A stretch of 64,000 bases of DNA from the NCBI GenBank assembly GCA_031553535.1, contig JAVBLM010000035.1, positions 15,342-79,341 of the forward strand. Reading direction: 5' to 3'. A program made the position numbers and the translations under genes. Shown one piece after another: positions 42,799 to 52,720 of the stretch. The notes beneath the pieces were generated by a model that worked only from the letters and a program-made list of their open reading frames with translations, was not told the DNA's origin and searched no databases. Within the stretch, counting starts at the first letter, position 1. Each line of letters opens with the position of its first letter. Source of the DNA: JAIROC01 sp031553535. GTDB lineage: Bacteria > Bacteroidota > Bacteroidia > Bacteroidales > WCHB1-69.

Positions 42799-45700
42799 TT
42801 ATTGCTTAGCAACTTTGAATGTACGGTTACCTACTTTAAGTATATAGATTCCTGTTGCGAGATTAGATAAATCAATACGTGTTACTTTATCCGTAATGGC
42901 TTGTTGCTTTATCAACCCGCCCATTATGTTGTAAACATGGATAGAAGGATTATCGGTTGGAATATCCAAAACCCGTACATCCACATAATCGGTGGCCGGA
43001 TTGGGATAAACCAGGATGTTGTTTTCTGCAGCATAATCTTCTATGTTGACAAAATCGGATGTGATTGTCAGTGTCCTTGTTGCTACATCGCATTGTCCGG
43101 TTACGGTTACCTTTAATACGGCAGTAGCCTTGGAATCAACATTCAAGGTAATGCTTGAACCGCTGCCTGAAATCCTCCAGCTTGCACCTGTAATACTCCA
43201 CGCGTAAACTGCTCCGGGAACATTTTCTACCGAGTAGGTATAGGTGCTGCTGCTTGTTATGGCCGCAGGTCCTGTTATAGCACTTATACTGCTTTCCATA
43301 AGCGGATCGGCCGTAATAATCACCCTGCGGGCAAGTTCTTCACATGGTGCACCCGGTGCATATTCGTATGCAACATTGTTTCCGTTATACCTTATATCGT
43401 TAAATATATATACACCGCATGAAACAACGGTTGTATCGTTAGCCGAATCCGGAGCTTCATAAATAGTAATCGCATCATTACTTGAGTTAAAAGCCAGAAC
43501 CGTATCCGTTATATTTGCGGGAAGGGTAAATGCAAGTATATCCTCTCCTTTAAATACATAATCATAGTTATTGCTGACTACTACCCTGCAAGGCCTGGGG
43601 TCAACAAAGAACGTATCCGGTGTTGCGTCATGTGTCATAGGTGTCAGGAGGATGGGTTGCGGGGTAGTAATCGCTCCCAGCATATTGATAAATGATGGAT
43701 TGCCTGAGGTTTCACCCAGAGCAATATCATTGCCTGCAAAATTTATATTTCCCCTAAGTGCCGTGGTTGCTCCCCAGACGGAGAAGATTCCGCTTCCCGC
43801 TTTAGCTGCCCGGTTATTCTTTATCGATCCGTTAGTCATCATAAACTCACCGCTATAATTATTCACAGCTCCTCCGCAGCCTCCGGCAACATTGTTTTCT
43901 ATTCTTCCTCCATACATTATAAAATCGGCATACTCACTATGCGCCGCAGCTCCATCTTCCCGGGAAATATTATTATTTATCATACCGTCATACAGGGTAA
44001 AGGCAGCATAAAAATTATAGATTCCTGCCCCGTACTCTGACTTATTTCCGGAAATACTTCCGCCACTCATCGTGCATGTTGTATTAGAGTTATAAATTCC
44101 TCCGCCACCACTTTGGGCATCGTTACTGTCAATGTTTCCGGCGTTCATACTAATATCAGCATTATTATATATTCCTCCGCCGTATTGTGCGTGGTTATGG
44201 CTGATTTCCCCGCCATTCATGGTTATAGAGCCATTATTATAGATGCCTGCGCCAGAACTTGCCTGGTTACGGCTGATTTTTCCGCCATACATAATCATTT
44301 TCACATTATTCCATATACATCCTCCCCTAAAACCCCAGGAAAGGTCAAAAACATTATTCTGTAAGGTAATCCCATCATATAAAACAAGTGTTCCTTCATT
44401 AAATATCAGACAATCTCCGGAAAAAACTCCCGGGTTAGTAACGGTATCGTATCCCCCGTCAAAAATAAGTTGCCCTGTTGTTGTATTGTCCCCTAAAGTA
44501 AGATATTCATATATCTCTATCATAATCTCTGTAACATTATTTATATCCCGCAAAACCGTATAGGTATTACTGCCATAGGGTAGAATTGTTATATCGGAAT
44601 AAATCTCCAACGCATAACCAAGCAACAAATCACTCATTACATAAATAACCCCCACCGTATCCAATGAATTAAGCATACCTACCGCCTGTTCCAGGGTTGC
44701 CAAAGGGGAGCTAACCGTACCGGCATTGGCATCATCACCCGTATTGCTTACATACAATGCCATCGGGGAATCAAACGCCAGCCGTCCCAGGTTATCGATA
44801 CTCCAATGCGGCCTGGCCAACTGGAACGAATTGCGGATATTTGTCGCCAGATTGCCGTCCAGTACCTGTTTCCCCCTATAATAATTCTCCAGGCCTAATC
44901 CCTTGACAGCGGTATTTATATACGTACTTCCTATGGTAACTATTGCATCCTGAATCAACAGGATACTGTTATGGGCGTCTATAGTACCCCCATTCAATAA
45001 AAATTCTCCTCCTACATGAACTACCTGGACACTGTCATTGCCTGTAATACTTCCGTTGTTTACGATTAATGTGGCATCATTTCCTATTGCCCCGCCAATG
45101 GCTGCCTTATTCCCGTTCATTCTTCCTCCATTCATCGTAAATATAGCATCATCTGTATTCAACAATCCGCCGCCGGCATTAATTGCAACGTTACTGTCAA
45201 TGTTTCCCCCGGATAGGGTGAAGGACGCTTGCTGCGTATTATAAACCCCTGCACCCACTTCCTGTGCGGTATTGTGTTTAATACTCCCATTACTCATGAT
45301 AACCTTGGCATTTTCATTATAGATTCCCCCGCCTTGCTCTGCCCCGTTTGTGGAAATACTTCCGCCACTCATCGTGCATGTTGCATTATTGTTATAAATC
45401 CCTCCGCCGTATTGGGAGTAGTTACTGTCAATACTTCCGGCATTTATACTGAAAACAGCAGCTTCGCCATTATAAATTCCTCCACCATTATCAGTTGCTT
45501 TATTATGGCTTATTTTTCCTCCGTTCATAACTACTGTTCCTGCTTTATTATATATACCTCCGGCACTCTGTGCAATATTACCGGCAATCGCTCCTCCCTG
45601 CATATTGAGGATACCTCCGCTCAAATAGATTCCGGCTCCCGACCAGTTACCTGTGGTATTATTATTGCGCAGCAGTATGTTATCATACAGATAAACAATT

Positions 45701-47670
45701 CCGCCGTATATATTTATAATACTTTCCCTTGCAATAAACGGGGTTGGGCTTGTGGAGTCATAGCCGCCGTCCCATACCAATCCTCCAGGGGCCTGGCTTT
45801 CTCCTAAAGAAAGCGTGCCATAAACTTGTATCATGGAACTCTTGCAGGTAGTTGTGTCGCGGGAAACCGTATAGGCATTGGCATCATAACTCCGGATGGC
45901 AATATTAGTATATATCGAAAGCCCGCTTGAACTTGTTATTTGCAAATCACTCATTACATAAATAGCCCCCACCGTATCCAATGAATTAAGCATATCTACC
46001 GCCTGTTCCAGGGTTGCAAAAGGCTCGCTAACTGTTCCGGCATCCGCATCATTCCCCGTATTGCTTACATATACCTCGAGGGGAGTTCCCGTAAATTCCA
46101 ATTTTCCCTGGGCGTCAATATTCCAGTTGGATTTTGCCAACCGGAACGAATTGATTACGGCGGTATTCAGATTGCCGGATAACACCTGCATTCCTCCCCG
46201 GTAGTAAGCAAGATTCAACCGTTTTGTTTGTGTATCGGTATAGGCGGTTCCCAATGTAATCATTCCATCACCCAGATACATATCATGAATCATTCCCCCG
46301 TTTAAAACCAGGCCGGTTTCCGAATATAGATCATTTCCGTCATCTTGTGCATTGTTCCCGCTAAGGGTACCGTTATACATCACAAAAGTTCCGTCGTTGT
46401 ATATTCCACCGCCATCATCGTCGGTACTGTTATTAATAATGTTTCCCCCATACATATACATAGACGCCCCATAATCATTGTAAACGGCCCCTGCATCATA
46501 TTGATTATGATTGTTTTGCAGTGTGGCGCCCCCGTACATAATGAAAGAGCCTTCATTGTAAATAATCTCTCCATACGCGGTAAAAGGAAGCTGGCTTCCC
46601 CCGTCCAATGTCAATGCATTAGCAGGGGCAGCGGGGTCTCCTATAACCAGTATCCCTCCCTGACTAATATCAATCATTTCGTACTGGCATGTTGCCGTAT
46701 TCCGGGAAATAACCACAGAAGAAGCCGTATGGTTTTTCAAAGAAACATAATAATCTATATCCAAAGTTTGATCCAACTCGATATCACTCATTAAATATAC
46801 CGTTCCCATGGAAGGCGCCTGGTTAAGCAAATCCATGGCTTTGGTTAACGATGCTAACGGAGTGGATGGAGCCTGGCCATTGTTTGTATCACTGCCGGTG
46901 GTTGCATCTACATAAAATGTTTTTTTAGGAGTGATGGATTTGGATACATTCAGCGTGAATGCTCCTGTTCTATAATTGCCGTATGAAGTAGCTATAATGT
47001 AATAAGTCCCGGTCTGCGGGATGATCCGGTCTATCAGAGACCCATTGTTAATACCTCCGTCATCATCATATGCCAGGATATTATAGTTAGCATCCAGTAA
47101 ATATAAATAGGTGTCAAAATTACCGTATAACATGATATCAAGATAATCCCCCTGGTTAAGGAAAAGGGAATACCCTACTGCATAATGGCCGATGCTCCCC
47201 CCGGGTTGTAATGTGGTTATCACCTGTGAAGAAGCCGTTAACGTATCGTTAGCCGTATAAGGAAGCAACGTAATGGGAATGTAGGTGAAACTGCTGTTTT
47301 CTTTCCTGGTTTTTCCCTGTTGCCCGGACAGGCTACTCAAATCCAATTGTAAAGGTTGTTTTTTCTCTTCCTTCCTTAACGGGGATTGATTGTTCTTTCC
47401 CACAGAAGAAACCGTTTCCCTTGTCTCAGCGGCAGGCTGTTTCCGCGTTACCGATTCCCAGTAAGAAACCGTTCCCTGCTTTTGGGCATCAAAGGCCTTA
47501 TCCGGTTGTTTGATTCCCTGCTGTTGGGAGTTCATCTTATTGGGAGTAGCCGCTTCCCTGCCGGGATAGGCCGGGGTTTGTTTCTCCCTTACAGGAAGCT
47601 GCACTTGTGCACTTACTGTTGTTATTGCCATGATGGCAACAATGGTAAAAATAGTTTTAAAAGTATTCAT
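42799..47670 (-). CDS. Giant T9SS beta-helix (Pmp-like repeat) surface protein
   Basis: 1,623 residues. Signal peptide (cleavage after VSAQ), a Gln/Lys-rich linker, then a pre-peptidase (PPC) domain at about 135-245 (YAVGYSLFLNQGDYLDIMLYG). Three beta-helix blocks begin near residues 252, 532 and 970, each opening with YV..TG.D...G....PLATLEQA. They are packed with GGGIYN...MSGGSISGN motifs like chlamydial polymorphic outer-membrane protein repeats. A PKD/Ig-like domain (about 1,465-1,540) and a type A T9SS sorting domain (ILVYPNPATDYVDVRV...ATGIYILKVGNRTFKV) end it. Probably a surface adhesin. A poly-G tract lies upstream of its promoter. Confidence 0.9.
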   Translation of the reverse strand: MNTFKTIFTIVAIMAITTVSAQVQLPVREKQTPAYPGREAATPNKMNSQQQGIKQPDKAFDAQKQGTVSYWESVTRKQPAAETRETVSSVGKNNQSPLRKEEKKQPLQLDLSSLSGQQGKTRKENSSFTYIPITLLPYTANDTLTASSQVITTLQPGGSIGHYAVGYSLFLNQGDYLDIMLYGNFDTYLYLLDANYNILAYDDDGGINNGSLIDRIIPQTGTYYIIATSYGNYRTGAFTLNVSKSITPKKTFYVDATTGSDTNNGQAPSTPLASLTKAMDLLNQAPSMGTVYLMSDIELDQTLDIDYYVSLKNHTASSVVISRNTATCQYEMIDISQGGILVIGDPAAPANALTLDGGSQLPFTAYGEIIYNEGSFIMYGGATLQNNHNQYDAGAVYNDYGASMYMYGGNIINNSTDDDGGGIYNDGTFVMYNGTLSGNNAQDDGNDLYSETGLVLNGGMIHDMYLGDGMITLGTAYTDTQTKRLNLAYYRGGMQVLSGNLNTAVINSFRLAKSNWNIDAQGKLEFTGTPLEVYVSNTGNDADAGTVSEPFATLEQAVDMLNSLDTVGAIYVMSDLQITSSSGLSIYTNIAIRSYDANAYTVSRDTTTCKSSMIQVYGTLSLGESQAPGGLVWDGGYDSTSPTPFIARESIINIYGGIVYLYDNILLRNNNTTGNWSGAGIYLSGGILNMQGGAIAGNIAQSAGGIYNKAGTVVMNGGKISHNKATDNGGGIYNGEAAVFSINAGSIDSNYSQYGGGIYNNNATCTMSGGSISTNGAEQGGGIYNENAKVIMSNGSIKHNTAQEVGAGVYNTQQASFTLSGGNIDSNVAINAGGGLLNTDDAIFTMNGGRMNGNKAAIGGAIGNDATLIVNNGSITGNDSVQVVHVGGEFLLNGGTIDAHNSILLIQDAIVTIGSTYINTAVKGLGLENYYRGKQVLDGNLATNIRNSFQLARPHWSIDNLGRLAFDSPMALYVSNTGDDANAGTVSSPLATLEQAVGMLNSLDTVGVIYVMSDLLLGYALEIYSDITILPYGSNTYTVLRDINNVTEIMIEIYEYLTLGDNTTTGQLIFDGGYDTVTNPGVFSGDCLIFNEGTLVLYDGITLQNNVFDLSWGFRGGCIWNNVKMIMYGGKISRNQASSGAGIYNNGSITMNGGEISHNHAQYGGGIYNNADISMNAGNIDSNDAQSGGGGIYNSNTTCTMSGGSISGNKSEYGAGIYNFYAAFTLYDGMINNNISREDGAAAHSEYADFIMYGGRIENNVAGGCGGAVNNYSGEFMMTNGSIKNNRAAKAGSGIFSVWGATTALRGNINFAGNDIALGETSGNPSFINMLGAITTPQPILLTPMTHDATPDTFFVDPRPCRVVVSNNYDYVFKGEDILAFTLPANITDTVLAFNSSNDAITIYEAPDSANDTTVVSCGVYIFNDIRYNGNNVAYEYAPGAPCEELARRVIITADPLMESSISAITGPAAITSSSTYTYSVENVPGAVYAWSITGASWRISGSGSSITLNVDSKATAVLKVTVTGQCDVATRTLTITSDFVNIEDYAAENNILVYPNPATDYVDVRVLDIPTDNPSIHVYNIMGGLIKQQAITDKVTRIDLSNLATGIYILKVGNRTFKVAKQ

Positions 47671-47743
47671 ACGGAATTTGTTTGATTTGTTAATTACCTT
47701 TATTCTTTATTCCTTTTTGGGCATACCGCCTTCATTAGGAATG

Positions 47744-47751
47744 CAAAGATA
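47744..47751 (-). promoter_or_regulatory. -7 promoter element of the giant surface protein
   Basis: Minus strand TATCTTTG; the leader is about 69 bases. A homopolymer tract lies about 80-90 bases upstream of the predicted start. Confidence 0.5.
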
Positions 47752-47821
47752 GACATAAATTTAATATATTAATACAAGCTGGAGGTAAAATAATTAGTGG
47801 GACGGGTGGACGGAAGAACAA

Positions 47822-47832
47822 GGGGGGGGGGG
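47822..47832. other. Poly-G homopolymer, 11 bases
   Basis: Uninterrupted run of 11 G on the plus strand (C on the coding strand of the giant surface gene), 152 bases upstream of its ATG. It is the longest homopolymer of G or C I saw in the window and may be slippage-prone. Confidence 0.9.
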
Positions 47833-47949
47833 TGGACGAGTGTACAAGGGGATAGATGGATGAGTAAGAATGAAGTATACAATAAAACCAACCCATGATA
47901 TGGAATATGCAGAAGGGAATCCCTGAGCCCGTATTCGGGCAAGTCCCTT

Positions 47950-48500
47950 GTTTATTGCTTTTGTGCAGGGGATGCTGGAACTGGTTACCCATAACAGAGA
48001 TCATACCTCGCTCTTAAGTAACCTATTGCGGTCATGCTGAACTTGTTTCAGCATCCCCTTTTTTAAGGATATTATCTCGACTAAAAGTCTTTCTACACTC
48101 ACCTGCTTGGTCTTCGGTTGATTGGTTATGCCGCACCCTTCGGATTTCGTTTTCCTCAATAACCGGAAGTGCATCATTGCAAGTTTTTTGTGGGCTTGAC
48201 CTGCACCCTCTTCGTTTATTGCTTTTGTGCAGGGGGGTGCAGGAACAGGTTACCCATAACAGAGATCATACCTCGCTCTTAAGTAACCTATTACCGTCAT
48301 GCTGAACTTGATTCAGCATCCCTTTTTTTAAGGATATTATCTCGACTAAGAGTCTTTCTACGCTCACCTGCTTGGTCTTCGGTTGATTGGTTATGCCGCA
48401 CCCTTCGGGTTTCGTTTCCTACAATAACCGGAAGTGCATCATTGCAAGTTTTTTGTGGGCTTGACCTGCACCCCCTTTGTTTATTGCTTTTGTGCAGGGG
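47950..48500. repeat. 264-bp tandem duplication of dispersed-repeat blocks
   Basis: GTTTATTGCTTTTGTGCAGG recurs at 47950, 48214 and 48479, giving two near-identical copies of 264-265 bp and the start of a third. Each copy contains the AACAGAGATCATACCTCGCT and CAGCATGACGG / CCGTCATGCTG type stem blocks. No ORF is supportable. Confidence 0.9.
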
Positions 48501-48570
48501 ATGCTGAATCAAGTTCAGCATGACGGTGACGGGTTTGTTCAGAGCGAGGAACGAAACCCGAAGGGTGCGG
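48501..48570. other. Dispersed-repeat remnant
   Basis: Holds CAAGTTCAGCATGACGGTGA and GAACGAAACCCGAAGGG blocks also seen at 42 kb and 63.7 kb. It leads straight into array 3. Confidence 0.6.
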
Positions 48571-48922
48571 CCTTCCCGGGCTTCCGGATTCATTGCCTGA
48601 GAAGTGGTTCAGCCTTCCCGGGCTTCCGGATTGGTTGCCTGAGATGTGGCTCAACCCTCCCGGGCTTCCGGATTCCTTGCCTGAGATGTGGTTCAGCCTT
48701 CCCGGGCTTCCGGATTGGTTGCCTGAGAAGTGGTTCTGCCTTCCCGGGCTTCCGGATTGGTTGCCTGAGAAGTGGCTCGGCCTTCCCGGGCTTCCGGATT
48801 GGTTGCCTGAGAAGTGGTTCGGCCTTCCCCGGGCCTCCGGATTCATTGCCGCAGATGTGATTCAGCCTTCCCGGAACCTTTGGATTTATTGCCGAAAACT
48901 TGGTTCTGCCTTCCCTGGCCGG
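48571..48922. repeat. 42-bp tandem array, about eight units (array 3)
   Basis: Units start at 48571, 48613, 48655, 48697, 48739 and 48781 (42 bp each), then 48823 and 48866 (43 bp) and a partial at 48909. Core: CCTTCCCGGGCTTCCGGATT then GGTTGCCTGAGAAGTGG. Overlapping frames are open on both strands as an artefact of the period. Confidence 0.95.
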
Positions 48923-49014
48923 GGAATTTCTTATCCGAGATTGGGAAATCCCCCTTCCCGCATCTTGAAATATCGTTCAATACCTCCGGAATATCCTTTA
49001 TGGCGGAAATATAC
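48923..49014. repeat. Conserved flank of array 3
   Basis: Similar over about 90 bp to 27093-27182 after array 2, in the same orientation relative to the array. Confidence 0.8.
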
Positions 49015-49097
49015 ATAGAGACACGGTATGCCGCGTCTCTACCGGATTGGAGTTACTATCCATTATTCTTAACTTTTAATTCTTAATTCTTAATTGT

Positions 49098-52000
49098 TTA
49101 AGTTAGTTCTTCGACAAAAGCGTATATTCTTTTCTTTGCTTTTATCGTGAGTTTTTCCCTTTTCCTGCGACGGAAGTAAACCGTTATTTTATCAAAGATA
49201 TAATAAATAATGGGAACTACGATTAGTGTAAGTATCATTGAGCTGATTAACCCGCCGATAATGACCCAGGCCATGCCGTTTTTCAATTCGGCTCCGTTCC
49301 CGCTTGCCAGGGCAATGGGCAGCATCCCGAAAATCATGGCAAAAGTGGTCATCATGATAGGACGCAAACGTTCTTTTCCTGCTTCAATCAGGGCATCAAA
49401 TGTATTCATGTCTTTTTCACGGCGCATCTGATTGGTAAAGTCTACCAAGAGGATAGCATTTTTAGCCACCAGTCCGATTAATACGATCAGTCCTATGATG
49501 CTGAAGATTGTCAGGTCGTTCATTGTTAGTGCCAGGGCAAGGAATGCCCCAATCATAGCCAGCGGGATTGAAAACATAACAACGATCGGATCGATAAGCG
49601 AATTATAAAGGATAACCATGATAAAATAGATCAATACAAGGGCGGCGATGAATGCAAATCCCAAGCTTCCGAAAGCATTTGCCTGTTGTTCCATCATCCC
49701 TCCTTCTTTAATTGTAATTCCTTCCGGGATATTATCTTTAATAGCAGCGGATATTTCCGATCCTACTGTTCCCGAAGGCCTGCCCACTACATTTGATTTG
49801 ACAACAATGGATGAAATCCGGTCCGTACGTTCCAAAGCGGAAGCGCCCAAGCCGTAAGCGATATCTGCGAATTCGCTTAGCTCTATCAATTTCCCCTGGT
49901 TATTAAGGAATGTAAGCTTTGCTACATCATCGGCCTTTGTCTTGTCAAAATCGTCCATTCCGACACGGATTTTATATTCATAATTACCTTCCGTATATTT
50001 TGAATCGTCGTTCCCGTTCAATGCCACACGAAGGGTAGAGCCTACATCATAAGCAGATAATCCCAACGTAGCCATTTTCTCCCGGTTTAATTTTACCTGT
50101 ACCTCCTGACGCGGGTCGTCGATGGAGTATTTGGCATCGCTTGTTCCGGGAGTATTCCTGACAACATCCATTATCATCGCTGCCGTTTGTTGCACCTGGT
50201 CGAAATCGGCTCCCTGTACAATAAATTGAATGGGTTCGGTAGCTCCTCCCGCAACTCCTTTTACACTTACACGTGCCCGTATTCCGGGTATTTCCATAAT
50301 TTCCTGTTTCAACTCCTGAGCAAAATCATCAATATTCCCCCTTCTGTCTTTTTTATCTACCAATTTTACATTGATAGTAGTTGCGTTATTCTTGGTAGTA
50401 CTTCCCGAAAGTCCGACATTGGTGTAGATACGTTCTACTTCCGGACGTTCGCTGATTATTTTTTCGGCCTGCATGGTCATCTGGTTGTTTTGATAAACGG
50501 TAACTTGCGGATTCATATCCAAGGTGACGGTCAATTCCCCTCTGTCGGTATTTGGCATAAATGCAAATCCGATAAATCCTGTGGGAATTAATGCAATAGA
50601 ACCTATTAATAGAGCAAGGGTGGTAACCAAAATAGCGGTTTTGTATTTTTTTAGTCCGACTGACAAGACTTTTACATAGAAATTCTTTATTGAATCGAAA
50701 ACACGTTCCACTCCGCGTGAAAAGCGTCCCATGATGGTAGGCCTTGTGTCGTCTGACAATTTCCCGAAACGAGACATCAGTAAGGGTGTTACGGTAAACG
50801 AAACCAACAAGCTGCAAAGTGTGGAAACAATGATAGGGATAGCAAATTCTTTCAGGATATTGCCAATCAACCCTCCTGAGACAGCCAATGGGAGGAATAC
50901 AACCACAATAACAGTTGTTATGGCCAAACACGTAAAGATAATTTGCTTTGTTCCATCAAGAGCAGCTTGTCGTTTCGATTTACCCATTTCCATGTGGCGG
51001 AACATATTCTCGATGACCACAATGGAGTCATCCACCAGAATCCCTACTACCAACGATAAAGCCATTAATGAAATCAAGTTTAATGAAATTCCCATAAAAT
51101 ACATGACAATAAAGGACGGTACTATGGAAAGCGGAACGGCAATCATCACAATCAACGCACTGCGTACATTATGAAGAAATATAAAACATACAATACTTAC
51201 TATAATTATCGCCAGGAACAAATCGAATACTACGGCATTGGCAGAGGCTCTTGTAAAGACAGAGTCGTCATTTACAATATCGAATTTTACCTGACTGTTT
51301 TCATATTCTTTTTCGATAGATACAAGTTCGGCTTTTACCAAATCTGCTACATTTACCGCGTTGGCATCCGATTGTTTTACGATGGAAATACCAATAGCAT
51401 CATGACCGTCTACGCGGTTTATTTCTTTTTGCGTAGCAATGCCGTCTTCTACTTCAGCAACATCCATTACTTTTACTTTACCACCCGTGGGAGTGATCTT
51501 TACCACCGTATTGCGAAGTTCATTCAGATTGGAATATTTTGCAGACAAACGAACAGAGTAAGTCGCTTCGGTGTTTTCAACATTCCCTGCCGGAATTTCC
51601 ATATTGGCTTTTTGGATAGCTTGCAATACCTGCAAAGCAGATAGATTATATGCTTCCAGTTTCTTAGCATCCATGTTGACTTTTATTTCACGTTCGGTTC
51701 CTCCTGTCATTTCTACGGAACCTACCCCTTCGAGTTTTGCCAATCGCGGTTGAACGCGGTCTTCCACCAGCTTGTAAAATTCGGTGGAGGATAATGCAGA
51801 TGAAACGGCAATATTCATAATAGCCACTTCATCCACCGAGATTTTATTAATGGATGGGTCCAGGACATCCGTCGGCAATTGGGATTTAATTGCATTGATT
51901 TTTCGCTGGGCATCCTGAACCGCCAGATTGGCATCAGTTCCTTCATTGAGTTCTATCGCAATTATGGATGCACCTTCCATGGAAGTTGAAGTTATTTTTT

Positions 52001-52235
52001 TCAGGTTTTCCAATGTGGAAAGGGCATCTTCCAGTTTCTTGGTTACGGACGTCTCCACTTCGGAGGCTCCGGCTCCCGGGTACACAGTTTGGACGGTAAC
52101 ATACGGTATTTCAAAACTCGGCAGTAAATTTAAATTGAGTGAATTATAGCTGATAAGGCCGCCGATGGCAAGTACGGTAAAAACCACAAGGATTATTAAC
52201 GGCTTTTTTATGGATGTTTCTACTATTGATGACAT
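49098..52235 (-). CDS. RND efflux permease (AcrB/HAE1-like)
   Basis: 1,045 residues, full length for a hydrophobe/amphiphile efflux (HAE1) pump. N-terminal TM1 then PSFEIPYVTVQTVYPGAGASEVE. The intramembrane Asp pair of the proton relay is in TM4 (SLVVGILVDDSIVVIENM). The second half repeats the fold with VGLVAKNAILLVDFTNQMR. Pumps drugs, bile salts or other amphiphiles through the TolC partner encoded upstream, using the membrane-fusion protein between them. The order in the operon is TolC, fusion protein, permease; a cassette with an oppositely oriented gene separates the last two by 485 bases. Confidence 0.95.
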   Translation of the reverse strand: MSSIVETSIKKPLIILVVFTVLAIGGLISYNSLNLNLLPSFEIPYVTVQTVYPGAGASEVETSVTKKLEDALSTLENLKKITSTSMEGASIIAIELNEGTDANLAVQDAQRKINAIKSQLPTDVLDPSINKISVDEVAIMNIAVSSALSSTEFYKLVEDRVQPRLAKLEGVGSVEMTGGTEREIKVNMDAKKLEAYNLSALQVLQAIQKANMEIPAGNVENTEATYSVRLSAKYSNLNELRNTVVKITPTGGKVKVMDVAEVEDGIATQKEINRVDGHDAIGISIVKQSDANAVNVADLVKAELVSIEKEYENSQVKFDIVNDDSVFTRASANAVVFDLFLAIIIVSIVCFIFLHNVRSALIVMIAVPLSIVPSFIVMYFMGISLNLISLMALSLVVGILVDDSIVVIENMFRHMEMGKSKRQAALDGTKQIIFTCLAITTVIVVVFLPLAVSGGLIGNILKEFAIPIIVSTLCSLLVSFTVTPLLMSRFGKLSDDTRPTIMGRFSRGVERVFDSIKNFYVKVLSVGLKKYKTAILVTTLALLIGSIALIPTGFIGFAFMPNTDRGELTVTLDMNPQVTVYQNNQMTMQAEKIISERPEVERIYTNVGLSGSTTKNNATTINVKLVDKKDRRGNIDDFAQELKQEIMEIPGIRARVSVKGVAGGATEPIQFIVQGADFDQVQQTAAMIMDVVRNTPGTSDAKYSIDDPRQEVQVKLNREKMATLGLSAYDVGSTLRVALNGNDDSKYTEGNYEYKIRVGMDDFDKTKADDVAKLTFLNNQGKLIELSEFADIAYGLGASALERTDRISSIVVKSNVVGRPSGTVGSEISAAIKDNIPEGITIKEGGMMEQQANAFGSLGFAFIAALVLIYFIMVILYNSLIDPIVVMFSIPLAMIGAFLALALTMNDLTIFSIIGLIVLIGLVAKNAILLVDFTNQMRREKDMNTFDALIEAGKERLRPIMMTTFAMIFGMLPIALASGNGAELKNGMAWVIIGGLISSMILTLIVVPIIYYIFDKITVYFRRRKREKLTIKAKKRIYAFVEELT

Positions 52236-52290
52236 AACTTTTTAAATTAAGAATTAAGAGTTAAAGATTAAGCGTTGATTGTATTTTGTT

Positions 52291-52298
52291 TATTTTTG
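52291..52298 (+). promoter_or_regulatory. -7 promoter element of the four-helix-bundle gene
   Basis: TATTTTTG inside the cassette, about 19 bases from the ATG at 52317. It supports that start over an upstream TTG. Confidence 0.55.
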
Positions 52299-52316
52299 TG
52301 GATTAAATGTATAGGG

Positions 52317-52670
52317 ATGAAAGATGAAAATGTAATTGCAGATAAATCATACAGCTTTGCATTACGTGTTGTTAAAGCATATTTGTTTCTGAGTAAGGAA
52401 AAGCAAGAGTATGTTTTATCAAAGCAATTGCTGCGTAGCGGGACAGCTATTGGAGCACTTGTCAGTGAAAGCCGTTTTGCACAAAGCAAAGCTGATTTTA
52501 TCAATAAATTATATATCGCTCTGAAAGAAGCTAATGAAACAAGGTATTGGATTAATCTCCTCCACGATAGCTGTTTCCTTACAACGCCCATGTATGATTC
52601 CCTTTTTGTTGATATTGAAGAAATTATTTGCATTCTCTCTGCTATTGTAAAAACGTCGAAAAGAAGTTAA
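52317..52670 (+). CDS. Four-helix-bundle (S23/IVP) protein
   Basis: 117 residues from the ATG at 52317. Family motifs are KSYSFALRVVKAYLFL, VLSKQLLRSGTAIGALVSES, FAQSKADFINKLYIALKEANETRYWINLL and a final helix IEEIICILSAIVKT. The family was first seen as the product of 23S rRNA intervening sequences and occurs scattered in Bacteroidota as single genes. Its function is unknown. Here it lies opposite the efflux operon inside an inverted-repeat cassette and carries its own promoter, consistent with a mobile single-gene unit. It is intact, with no frameshift. Confidence 0.9.
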   Translation: MKDENVIADKSYSFALRVVKAYLFLSKEKQEYVLSKQLLRSGTAIGALVSESRFAQSKADFINKLYIALKEANETRYWINLLHDSCFLTTPMYDSLFVDIEEIICILSAIVKTSKRS

Positions 52671-52720
52671 GAGTTAAGAATTGAAAAGACAAATCATTCT
52701 TAATTTTTAACTCGTAATTC

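Noticed and set aside
47822..47832. Poly-G as an intragenic frameshift switch
   Set aside because: No gene spans it; the tract is 5' to the promoter, so only regulatory variation is possible.
48477..49018. Several overlapping frames of 120-140 codons on both strands over array 3
   Set aside because: Frames are mutually exclusive, follow the repeat period and contain dispersed-repeat sequence (for example the MLNQVQHDG type) that is open in many genomes by chance.
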